Of a stretch of 15,283 nt of DNA, positions 1 through 6,401 are shown in pieces (position 1 is the first letter of the stretch; every line of letters starts with the position of its first letter). Below the pieces are notes generated by a model that ran no database searches, was not told the DNA's origin, and was given only the letters and a program-made list of their open reading frames with translations. Both the position numbers and the translations under genes were made by a program. Source of the stretch: Fischerella sp. (GTDB lineage Bacteria > Cyanobacteriota > Cyanobacteriia > Cyanobacteriales > Nostocaceae); NCBI GenBank assembly GCA_026419705.1, contig JANZYY010000056.1, positions 1-15,283 on the forward strand, given 5' to 3'.

Positions 1-49
1 TTAGTGTTTTGGTGTTTCAATCATTCTTTTTTCACCACCAAGACACTAA
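1..49. repeat. Imperfect inverted repeat, 14-bp arms
   Basis: TTAGTGTTTTGGTG at 1-14 pairs with CACCAAGACACTAA at 36-49, with a single position that becomes a G-U pair in RNA. The spacer is 21 nt and T-rich. It may be the terminator of a gene lying left of the window or one end of a small dispersed element; the window edge prevents deciding. Confidence 0.5.
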
Positions 50-587
50 GACAGCAAGTAAATGTGGGTAGAGGTCAAGAAGGTTGGAATTATACCACAA
101 AAAATCTTTTAAATCTATAGCCTGTAAATACATAAAAAGTTTTATTAAGTATTAATATCAATAAAACTACCACCATTGACAATAGCAGCTTAAGATTGCC
201 TAAATATCATGTAAAATCGGCATCTAGACTTGTATAAAGAAGAAGTGATCTGGATTTCTGCATGAGTTGTACTTATGTTAAGTACGATTTTGAGCAGCTG
301 ACAGGGCACGGAATAACAATCAACTCAGGATTCAAGTTCCATAACTAACGAACTTAGAATACTGCTTCAAGTCTATCCTGCCATGTTTAAACCGCTACCT
401 TCCTACTGAGTTAATACCTTGTAGTTGATGAAGTAGTGGTTAAGGGGCAATGATGGTGATAGATAACTAGAGCCTCTTTCCCCAAACTCTATCGTCGTGA
501 TGTGCTAGTGCATCGCCTAATCAACAGCCTTTTGGTTGTAATTGTCCGGATAAGAGTAACTCAACTGTCATAATCATGGGAGCGAAA
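1..587. other. Long non-coding stretch upstream of the CAAD gene
   Basis: No convincing gene is visible in these 587 bases. They hold an imperfect 14-bp inverted repeat at the left edge (1-14 with 36-49) and a hairpin at 269-285 (GTACTTA, loop TGT, TAAGTAC). A short open frame at 262-348 would encode 28 residues starting MSCTYVKYDF, but it has no clear ribosome binding site. A TATAAA at 233-238 could be a -10 box, but I see no matching -35. If transcription starts there, the CAAD mRNA would have a leader of about 340 nt, long for a gene of 142 codons. Confidence 0.4.
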
Positions 588-1016
588 ATGCAAGAACCGG
601 AAGTAGTAGAAACCAAGTCTATAGATACAACGATGCCAGAGATCAACAACCAAACAGGAACCATTACAAAACTCCAACCTGCTATGCAAAATCAAGAGCA
701 ATGGCTGAAGTATGGAGAAGTCGTTTCGAACTTTTTAGCGACACTGCCCGAGTACCTGGGAACCTTTTTTAATAGGTATAAACAGCCTTTGGTTTCTATT
801 GGTTTGATCGTGGCGGCGATTGTCGCTGTAAAAGTTGTCTTGGCAATCCTGGACGCTTTGAATGATATTCCTTTAGTCGCACCTACCTTTGAATTGATCG
901 GTATTGGTTACTCTGCTTGGTTCGTTTACCGTTATTTACTTAAAGCCTCAACCAGACAAGAGTTAACCAATGAAATTTCATCTCTCAAATCACAAGTGAT
1001 CGGTAAAGACGCTTAA
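588..1016 (+). CDS. CAAD-domain thylakoid membrane protein (CURT1-like)
   Basis: A small membrane protein of 142 residues with the architecture of the cyanobacterial aminoacyl-tRNA-synthetase appended domain (CAAD). This family is related to plant CURT1 and its cyanobacterial relative CurT, which help shape thylakoids. An acidic, disordered N-terminus of about 40 residues is followed by an amphipathic segment (about 41-62), two closely spaced membrane helices (about 67-89 and 95-117, separated by a short NDIP turn) and a polar C-terminal amphipathic helix. This is the free-standing form with no tRNA-synthetase attached. I prefer the ATG at 588 because GGGAG at 578-582 sits 5 nt upstream; an in-frame ATG at 576 would add MGAK but lacks a ribosome binding site. 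It converges on the SLH gene. The family call comes from architecture and recalled similarity; no search was run. Confidence 0.8.
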   Translation: MQEPEVVETKSIDTTMPEINNQTGTITKLQPAMQNQEQWLKYGEVVSNFLATLPEYLGTFFNRYKQPLVSIGLIVAAIVAVKVVLAILDALNDIPLVAPTFELIGIGYSAWFVYRYLLKASTRQELTNEISSLKSQVIGKDA

Positions 1017-1093
1017 AAAGTGGGTAATTCAATGCGGAGAGCGATTTTTACCGCTGGTACGCTATGAATTGCTGCTGGGTATCGCCTCCTCTG

Positions 1094-1133
1094 CAAGTGG
1101 TCAAGCAGACTTTTAGCTACTCTTGACCACTTG
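1094..1133. terminator. 12-bp perfect hairpin between convergent genes
   Basis: CAAGTGGTCAAG (1094-1105) and CTTGACCACTTG (1122-1133) are perfect reverse complements with a 16-nt loop. The hairpin lies 78 nt after the CAAD stop and 5 nt past the SLH-gene stop, so it could end both convergent transcripts. There is no strong T-run on either side, so this is a positional inference, not a textbook intrinsic terminator. Confidence 0.6.
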
Positions 1134-1138
1134 TGTAT

Positions 1139-2137
1139 TTAGGTTTCGTCGGATACTTTGACAATGTATTCAGATTTAATTGCGTCTACCCTTCCCATTC
1201 GTACCAAAGCCTGATAAATCATTGCTGCTACCTCAGCACGACTAGCTTGTTTATTGACAGCCAGAACCTTTGAATCTGGGTAATTGACTACAAGGCCGTT
1301 TTCTGTGGCAGCTGCTATTTTATTGATAGCGTAGCTGGGAATTTCGCGGGCATCTTTGTAGATGCTTAAAACTTGCTTTGGAGAAGCGGGAACTTTGAGA
1401 TTTAAACCACTGGCAAGAGCAACTAGTACCTGTGCTCGTGAAATTTTTTGGTCTGGGTTGAAGGTTCTGTTTGGGTAGCCTCTTAAGAATCCAGTACTGA
1501 TAGCTTGAGCGATCGCTGAATTTGCCCAGAACTGGGCTGGCACATCCTGAAAAGAGATTTTTTTGTTGGTATAGCCGAGTCCATTCCTAAATGCCTGTTG
1601 TAGGATGGCAGCAAATTCTGCACGGCTGACAGGCTGATTTGGTCTAAATGAATAATCTTGATAGCCCTTAATAATATTACGAGAAGAAAGCACATCGATA
1701 AAACGACGTGCCCAGAAGTCACTCGGTACATCAGTAAATGCTATGGGTGGGGGAATAGTAGGCTTTTTCTCGGGGAGAACCAATGGCAATGTTTCTCGGG
1801 TGGAGTCAGGTGGCAAAAATGCTTGCTCTTGTGGTAATTCGCCTGGACTAACACGAGGAAGGGGCTTTTCTACGACAGAAGGTTTTTGCTCATCAGACGC
1901 GGGCGGTGTCTGACGAGATTCGACAGCAGGAACAGAAGTAGGAGTAGCAGCTTTAGTGGGGGATGGCGTCGGAAATGGTAACACCAAGCCACCTAAGTTC
2001 CAGCCAGACTCTTTGCGGGAAAACGACCAAAACAAAATTACCCCAATAGTGGCAAAGGCAACCAGAATGCCAATAAATTCTTCAAAGCCGAGGGCATTTG
2101 TTTGAGATGGCCTGGGGTCGGGAGGCGTATTTGTCAT
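1139..2137 (-). CDS. Membrane-anchored protein with three SLH repeats
   Basis: This 332-residue protein has an N-terminal membrane helix (about 18-38), a Pro/Thr/Ser-rich linker (about 50-133) and three S-layer homology repeats: about 134-180 (FTDVPSDFWA...SRAEFAAIL), 196-242 (FQDVPAQFWA...SRAQVLVAL) and a more divergent third at 259-310 (IYKDA...SRAEVAAMI). SLH repeats bind cell-wall polymers, so the protein probably bridges membrane and peptidoglycan or outer layer from the periplasm. There is no OprB-type porin barrel after the repeats, which separates it from the cyanobacterial SLH porins. The ATG at 2137 is preceded by CAGGGT about 10 nt upstream. It follows hom on the same strand after a 225-nt gap containing a hairpin, so it is probably transcribed separately. 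Its specific role is unknown. Confidence 0.85.
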   Translation of the reverse strand: MTNTPPDPRPSQTNALGFEEFIGILVAFATIGVILFWSFSRKESGWNLGGLVLPFPTPSPTKAATPTSVPAVESRQTPPASDEQKPSVVEKPLPRVSPGELPQEQAFLPPDSTRETLPLVLPEKKPTIPPPIAFTDVPSDFWARRFIDVLSSRNIIKGYQDYSFRPNQPVSRAEFAAILQQAFRNGLGYTNKKISFQDVPAQFWANSAIAQAISTGFLRGYPNRTFNPDQKISRAQVLVALASGLNLKVPASPKQVLSIYKDAREIPSYAINKIAAATENGLVVNYPDSKVLAVNKQASRAEVAAMIYQALVRMGRVDAIKSEYIVKVSDET

Positions 2138-2150
2138 CGTGATTTTACCC

Positions 2151-2220
2151 TGGTAGTGGTAAAAGTAGATAGTGGTTAGTGGTTAGTAGTTGTTTGTTTG
2201 CTGTTGGTTGATGGTTAGTT
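2151..2220. repeat. Low-complexity TAGTGGT/TTGTTG-type repeat tract
   Basis: Short tandem-like units (TAGTGGT, TTAGTGGT, TTAGTAG, TTGTTTG, TTGGTTG) run directly upstream of the SLH gene. Related tracts occur at 2289-2312, 3741-3804 and 5971-6021. They resemble the short tandemly repeated sequences common between genes in filamentous cyanobacteria. Confidence 0.55.
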
Positions 2221-2316
2221 TTTCTTTATAAATGGGCTTTCTTCGGCTACTCTACACCAAAATCGCTGCGCCCTGGAAGGGTAGCAGGGTACAACAAACA
2301 ACAAACAAAAAACTAA

Positions 2317-2348
2317 TGTACAGACGCGCTGTTTGAAGCGTCTGTACA
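2317..2348. repeat. 11-bp perfect palindrome after hom, copy 1 of a small family
   Basis: TGTACAGACGC (2317-2327) and GCGTCTGTACA (2338-2348) are perfect reverse complements around the loop GCTGTTTGAA. The same loop recurs in the palindrome at 9540-9569, and a related stem is at 9032-9055. The element starts 14 nt beyond the hom stop codon, so it may act as the hom terminator, but it lacks a U-tract. Confidence 0.75.
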
Positions 2349-2362
2349 ACTCACTAGTCTCT

Positions 2363-3664
2363 TCACAAAACTCGTAATAAGCTGGGAATGCTGTCTACGG
2401 TTTCCAGGGTGCGGATTTCTGCTAGAGCTTGCCGAAAATCCCCTTCTCGGACATCGTGGGTAACAACGACAATCTCGGCTAGTTCTCCCTGAAAGCCTGT
2501 TTGGACAACTGATTCTAAGCTGACTCCATACTTGCCAAAACAAGTACCTAATTTACCAATTACTCCTGGCTGGTCTTTTGTTAAGAAACGGGCGTAGAAT
2601 CTCGTTACGAGTTCTTCTATGGGCGCAATTTGACAGTAGTCTTGATGAGCGCAAGTTAACAGGGGATTTGGTGTTGCCGTGCTAGATTTCAGAGCTGCTA
2701 CTAAGTGTAATATATCAGATGATACAGCGCTGGCAGTTGGTCCAGCACCTGCACCTGGTCCGAAAAACATCCCCTGTTGGATCGGCTCTCCTTCAATGAG
2801 AATGGCATTATAGACACCGTTGATGCTGGCTAAGGGATGTGCTTTCGGGACAAGGGTGGGATGAACTCTGACGGAGAGATAGCCAGAGGGGGAGATGGGG
2901 GGAGGATTAACTGTTTTAGCTATGGCTAGTAGTTTGATGACAAACCCCAATTTATCGGCATAGGTAATATCTGTTTTGCTGACTTGCCGAATTCCTTCAC
3001 AATAGACATCTTGCAGTTTGATGCGTCCAGCAAAGGCTAATGAGGCGAGGATGGCAATTTTATCTGCGGCGTCTAAGCCATCGACATCAGCTGTCGGGTC
3101 GGCTTCGGCGTAACCCAAGCGCTGAGCATCAGCTAAAACATCGTCAAAGCTGCTGCCTTCAGTTTGCATGCGTGTAAGGATATAGTTAGTTGTGCCGTTG
3201 ACGATACCTGTAACGGCGTGAATGCGGTTGACGCTTAAAGACTGCTTCAAGGGTTGAATGACTGGAATACCACCACCAACCGCGGCTTCTAGCATGACAT
3301 AGACACCAGCTTGATTGGCAGCGGTAAAGATTTCATCACCAAAGCGGGAGATGACCGCTTTATTAGCAGTGACAACATGCTTGCCATGTTCAATTGCTTT
3401 GAGAATCAGCGATCGCGCTGGTTCCAGTCCACCGATGACCTCAACTACGATATCTACCTGCGGGTCGGTGACAATTCCTGCTAAATCTGTTGTGAATACT
3501 GATGTCGGTAGTTTCACCGCACGGGGTTTGTCGGGCGATCGCACCCCTACTCGATATATTTCTACATCTTGCAAAAGCGGATGACGACCAGCACAATCTT
3601 GTATTAGCTGCACCGTACCTGTTCCTACCGTGCCTAATCCTAATATTCCCAGCTTTACACCCAC
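2363..3664 (-). CDS. hom: Homoserine dehydrogenase (with ACT domain)
   Basis: The enzyme reduces L-aspartate-4-semialdehyde to L-homoserine with NAD(P)H, at the branch leading to threonine and methionine, in the cytosol. The 433-residue protein starts with the Rossmann motif GLGTVGTG (about 9-16), followed by TANKAVIS (99-106), the catalytic-domain segment DVDGLDAADK (193-202, conserved Lys202) and a C-terminal ACT domain (about 355-430, starting TRFYARFLTKDQPGVIGKLG). The ACT domain usually mediates allosteric feedback by threonine. Length fits monofunctional Hom; there is no fused aspartokinase. The start is GTG at 3664, giving the expected MGVKLGILGLG; there is no good ribosome binding site and no ATG upstream in frame. 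A strong hairpin (3701-3725) sits in its leader, between it and petH. Confidence 0.95.
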   Translation of the reverse strand: MGVKLGILGLGTVGTGTVQLIQDCAGRHPLLQDVEIYRVGVRSPDKPRAVKLPTSVFTTDLAGIVTDPQVDIVVEVIGGLEPARSLILKAIEHGKHVVTANKAVISRFGDEIFTAANQAGVYVMLEAAVGGGIPVIQPLKQSLSVNRIHAVTGIVNGTTNYILTRMQTEGSSFDDVLADAQRLGYAEADPTADVDGLDAADKIAILASLAFAGRIKLQDVYCEGIRQVSKTDITYADKLGFVIKLLAIAKTVNPPPISPSGYLSVRVHPTLVPKAHPLASINGVYNAILIEGEPIQQGMFFGPGAGAGPTASAVSSDILHLVAALKSSTATPNPLLTCAHQDYCQIAPIEELVTRFYARFLTKDQPGVIGKLGTCFGKYGVSLESVVQTGFQGELAEIVVVTHDVREGDFRQALAEIRTLETVDSIPSLLRVL

Positions 3665-3700
3665 GAATTTTGTACCAATTTCACCAACAACAAAACAATT

Positions 3701-3725
3701 GTAGGGTGGGCAATACCCACCCTAC
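3701..3725. repeat. 10-bp perfect palindrome (GTAGGGTGGG type)
   Basis: GTAGGGTGGG (3701-3710) and CCCACCCTAC (3716-3725) flank the loop CAATA. It lies 36 nt upstream of the hom start and 84 nt after the petH stop. Sequences of this form are dispersed in many filamentous cyanobacterial genomes (recalled, not searched). It could help end petH transcription or impede read-through into hom. Confidence 0.7.
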
Positions 3726-3743
3726 TAGTAGCATTGGCCATTT

Positions 3744-3790
3744 GTTGGTAGTTATTTGTTGTTTGCTGCTTGTCCCAACCAACTACCAAC
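3744..3790. terminator. Possible petH terminator in a repeat tract
   Basis: GTTGGTAGTT (3744-3753) pairs perfectly with AACTACCAAC (3781-3790) across a 27-nt loop, 19 nt past the petH stop. It sits in TTGTTG/CAACCAA low-complexity sequence, so the pairing may be a by-product of the repeats. There is no T-run. Confidence 0.3.
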
Positions 3791-3809
3791 CAACAACCAA
3801 TAACTAAGA

Positions 3810-5129
3810 TTAATATGTTTCTACGTGCCAGCGCCCAGCTTTCTTCAGTTCCTTTTGATATTCACTCCAAGTGACACCTTCTTTGGCTGCTGCTGCTGCT
3901 AGCGCAGCATCAATGCCATCTTCCATACCGCGCAAACCGCAAATGTAGGTGTGGGTTTTCTCATTTTTAATCAAGTTCCACAGTTCATCTGCGTGTTCGG
4001 CAACACGGTCTTGAATGTACATTCTGCCACCTTGGGGGTTTTTCTGTTCGCGGCTAATCGCGTAAGTCAAGCGGAAGTTATCAGGATATTTCGCTTGTAG
4101 TTCTTCCAGTTCTTCCTTGTATAAGATGTTGGGAGTGGTGGGGATGCCAAATATCAGCCAAGCGAAGCCTTTGAACTGGTATTCTGGATTCACTGCTCTT
4201 TCTTTCTCGTTGAACATGCGCCACAGGTAAGCGCGCATGGGCGCAATACCGGTTCCTGTCGCCATCATGATGATATTAGCATCCTCGTCTGGGGGTAATA
4301 ACATTTCCTTGCCCACCGGTCCTGTGATTTTAACTTCATCCCCAGGCTTGAGGTTACATAGGTAGGTAGAGCAGACACCGTAGACTGTTTCACCAGTTTC
4401 TGGATGCTTGTACTCCAACTGCCGGACACACAGGGATACGGTTTTGTCATCCACATCATCGCCGTGGCGAGTTGAGGCGATTGAATACAGTCTCAGTTTT
4501 TCCGGTTTGCCGTTCTTGTCCACCCCTGGTGGGATAATACCAATACTTTGGCCTTCTACATAGCGCAAGTTTCCGCCGTCAAGGTCTAATTTGATATGCT
4601 GAACAATACCAATTCCGCCTTCTTTGACTAACGCATCATTAGATATACATTTACCAATAAAAGGAGCATTGGGGCGGTAAATGTTTACTGGAACGTCAGC
4701 GTGGGCGTCTTTTTTGGCTTTCGCTTGAGTCATGGTGTTGCCTTTCGTATCCTTTTTCTTGGGCTGTTGCTGCTCTAGTAATTCAGCTTGTACAAGTGTG
4801 GCATTACCATTTCCTTCGTGAGCAGATTCCGCAGATGTGGTTTTGCTCATCGCTTCGCTAGCAACTTCAAATGAGGCTTTACCGTTGATTTGCTGTAAAA
4901 CACCGATTGGTTGTATGCTAACAATTCTGCCGCCCAGGCGAGTGATACGTCGCATTTCTTGGTTCATGCGGTTGTAAGGCACTCTGATGAACACACTGCC
5001 ACTATTACGAATTTGGTAGTTCGTTTGATCGGTTTCTTCGCTTTGACGCAGACCTACCACTTCGTACACGAAGACGCGGCTACCTGATTCTGTGTTAGCA
5101 GCTCCTTCAACAGCACCTTGATAGTACAT
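3810..5129 (-). CDS. petH: Ferredoxin-NADP reductase with phycobilisome-linker domain
   Basis: The enzyme transfers electrons from photosystem-I-reduced ferredoxin to NADP+ through FAD; the long form docks on phycobilisomes. The 439 residues comprise a CpcD-like linker domain (about 14-76, including SGSVFIRVPYNRMNQEM), a Gln/Lys/Ala-rich hinge (about 95-145) and the FNR catalytic part: FAD motif RLYS (213-216), GVCSTYL (251-257), NADP motif GTGIAPMR (291-298) and the C-terminal Tyr that stacks on the flavin (end AGRWHVETY). I choose the ATG at 5129 (MYYQGAVEGAAN), the usual N-terminus; the in-frame GTG at 5141 would leave GGA directly abutting the start. GGAG is 11 nt upstream of the ATG. A second start at 4733 would give the catalytic domain alone. 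The leader contains a nested hairpin (5188-5228). Confidence 0.96.
   Translation of the reverse strand: MYYQGAVEGAANTESGSRVFVYEVVGLRQSEETDQTNYQIRNSGSVFIRVPYNRMNQEMRRITRLGGRIVSIQPIGVLQQINGKASFEVASEAMSKTTSAESAHEGNGNATLVQAELLEQQQPKKKDTKGNTMTQAKAKKDAHADVPVNIYRPNAPFIGKCISNDALVKEGGIGIVQHIKLDLDGGNLRYVEGQSIGIIPPGVDKNGKPEKLRLYSIASTRHGDDVDDKTVSLCVRQLEYKHPETGETVYGVCSTYLCNLKPGDEVKITGPVGKEMLLPPDEDANIIMMATGTGIAPMRAYLWRMFNEKERAVNPEYQFKGFAWLIFGIPTTPNILYKEELEELQAKYPDNFRLTYAISREQKNPQGGRMYIQDRVAEHADELWNLIKNEKTHTYICGLRGMEDGIDAALAAAAAKEGVTWSEYQKELKKAGRWHVETY
4731..4746 (-). promoter_or_regulatory. Internal ribosome binding site and start for short FNR
   Basis: Inside petH, GAAAGG (4746-4741), matching the anti-Shine-Dalgarno sequence at six positions, is followed after 7 nt by an in-frame ATG (4733-4731). 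Translation here gives MTQAKAKKDAHADVPVNIYR and about 307 residues: the complete reductase without the linker domain. That N-terminus matches the known short FNR of Anabaena as I recall it. Cyanobacteria such as Synechocystis PCC 6803 make two FNR isoforms by alternative translation starts (established), so use of this start is likely. Confidence 0.7.
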
Positions 5130-5187
5130 TCGTTCTACCACTCCGATATTTACTTAACCGTTTCTCAAAAAACTCTTTCTACCACAG

Positions 5188-5259
5188 GTCAGCTTTAGTT
5201 TACCGAATTTCGGTGATGAAAAGCTGACATTTGGGAAAGCGGCATTACAAGCCAATGCC
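5188..5259 (-). promoter_or_regulatory. Structured petH leader: nested hairpin plus small hairpin
   Basis: GTCAGCTTT (5188-5196) is the perfect reverse complement of AAAGCTGAC (5220-5228). Between them, after symmetrical 5-nt internal loops, lies a second perfect pair ACCGAA/TTCGGT (5202-5207 and 5209-5214). A further 6-bp hairpin GGCATT/AATGCC lies at 5241-5259. The larger structure ends 58 nt before the petH start. Position and pairing suggest a 5'-UTR element; function is inferred. I found no canonical GTA-N8-TAC NtcA site nearby. Confidence 0.5.
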
Positions 5260-5350
5260 TTACTTACGTACACTCACCAAAGACACCAAGGCATGGCAAA
5301 AGTCACACCTGTTCAATTTCTAAAGTAGAGGATAGTTTCCTCGGAGAATG

Positions 5351-5551
5351 TTAGTGATGAGTCAATTTAATTTTTTCTTTGTGGTATGTCATACTCACAA
5401 CAGAAATAGCCTCTAGCTCCTCAGGTACACCCTGCCCTTCGGGTTCTGACTCCAAAATGCCAAATATGGAAGACACGCTTCCGATTTGCTTTACTTCTTC
5501 CCTTACTTCTAGCGATCGCTTATTAAGTGTCAAATACAACACCGTAAGCAA
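5351..5551 (-). CDS. Hypothetical 66-residue protein (low confidence)
   Basis: The product is not recognised. The frame starts with TTG at 5551, preceded by GGGAG with a 6-nt spacer, which is a good ribosome binding site. It encodes a soluble-looking protein with a hydrophobic N-terminus (MLTVLYLTL), a charged acidic middle (KRSLEVREEVKQ and ESEPEGQGVPEELE) and a His/Lys-rich end. It contains a HIP1 site. It lies 222 nt upstream of petH on the same strand and could be a small gene or the remnant of a larger one. An overlapping + strand frame (5379-5639) is Ser/Thr-rich, starts with TTG without a binding site, and looks like its antisense shadow. Confidence 0.3.
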   Translation of the reverse strand: MLTVLYLTLNKRSLEVREEVKQIGSVSSIFGILESEPEGQGVPEELEAISVVSMTYHKEKIKLTHH

Positions 5552-5941
5552 AACTTTCTCCCTGAGCGTCGCGGTTCACACAACAGGGGTAATTTCAGCT
5601 AAAAACATTCTGGTACAGAAGTTATATAAGCAACTATAATTAAGTTTCACTTGAGGTGAAAAATCTGTCAACCTCTATATTGAGATTGCTAACACGCTCA
5701 AAAGAGCATTTACGCTTGTAAACAAAACTTTGTAGAAACAATTTTGCTAACAAGCTAACAATTTCCTTCTTGAGATAGATCAAAATATTGTTTTGTTTAG
5801 TAGCTTGGTGAGCTGCGCTAGCTGGCTAAATCAAAATTTGGAAAAAGCAAAAAAACACTTTTAAAATCAAATTATACCTTATAAACTTGAACTAATAGAG
5901 TCATTAGCTTCAGTCCTCCAGTCATAGCATCTGTTGAAAAG

Positions 5942-6043
5942 TTGTGAGGCTTTTAAACAAGGCTGTTGATGGTTGTTAGTTAATTGTTGTTTGTTGTTCC
6001 AAACAACTAACAACAAACAACGATCCAGACAAAGACCTCACAA
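5942..6043. repeat. Nested inverted-repeat element of about 102 bp
   Basis: The outer arms TTGTGAGG (5942-5949) and CCTCACAA (6036-6043) are perfect reverse complements, and the pairing continues inward as CTTT/AAAG with one bulged A. Inside is a 13-bp perfect hairpin, GTTGTTTGTTGTT (5986-5998) with AACAACAAACAAC (6009-6021), loop CCAAACAACT. There is no obvious target-site duplication and no coding capacity. It could be a MITE-like dispersed element. Confidence 0.5.
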
Positions 6044-6160
6044 ATTAACTCAGGTTGCTAAAGCCACTACCGGCTGGTTGGGAAGGGTATTTTGTTGTTT
6101 GCGATCGTTTACAGCCATGATTCTAAAACCGCAATTTCCTCGCTGATAGCAAGCCTTGTC

Positions 6161-6189
6161 TTGTATAGAGTAACCCCTTCTGTTAAAAT
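6161..6189 (+). promoter_or_regulatory. Possible prk promoter
   Basis: TTGTAT (6161-6166), a 17-nt spacer and TAAAAT (6184-6189) form an acceptable sigma-70-type promoter. It would give a leader of roughly 200 nt with the hairpin at 6244-6274. The region is AT-rich, so chance matches are easy. Confidence 0.3.
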
Positions 6190-6401
6190 TCAATATATCA
6201 CTAGGATTAAATACTTACCAGCAGCAATTTAGGTTCAGTAAGGCGGGTAACAATCACTACTTTTTGTTTACCCGTCACATGTCTGTTGGTGCTGCTGAGT
6301 AGCAAGAACGCAGGACAAACCAAAGGGTTAAACTCCTGGCTTCAAGTATGCAGGTGTGAAAAATTTTGATTGACTCATCTTTAGCAAAATAGAGGAGATT
6401 T

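Larger units (their letters stand above)
5552..6401. other. Long intergenic region upstream of prk
   Basis: No gene is supported in these 850 bases. Visible elements are a small perfect hairpin TTTCAC/GTGAAA (5645-5661), a nested inverted-repeat element (5942-6043), a possible promoter (6161-6189) and a hairpin CGGGTAA/TTACCCG (6244-6274) with a 17-nt loop in the presumed prk leader. The rest is AT-rich and unremarkable. Confidence 0.5.

Noticed and set aside
3741..3804. CRISPR or tandem-repeat array
   Set aside because: The units are 6-8 nt, irregular and without spacers; they are ordinary cyanobacterial low-complexity repeats.
5142..5350. Canonical NtcA site upstream of petH
   Set aside because: Nitrogen control of petH is plausible, but I could not find GTA-N8-TAC in this interval.
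5379..5639. 86-codon + strand ORF opposite the 66-aa candidate
   Set aside because: It starts with TTG, has no ribosome binding site, and is a Ser/Thr-rich frame typical of an antisense shadow.
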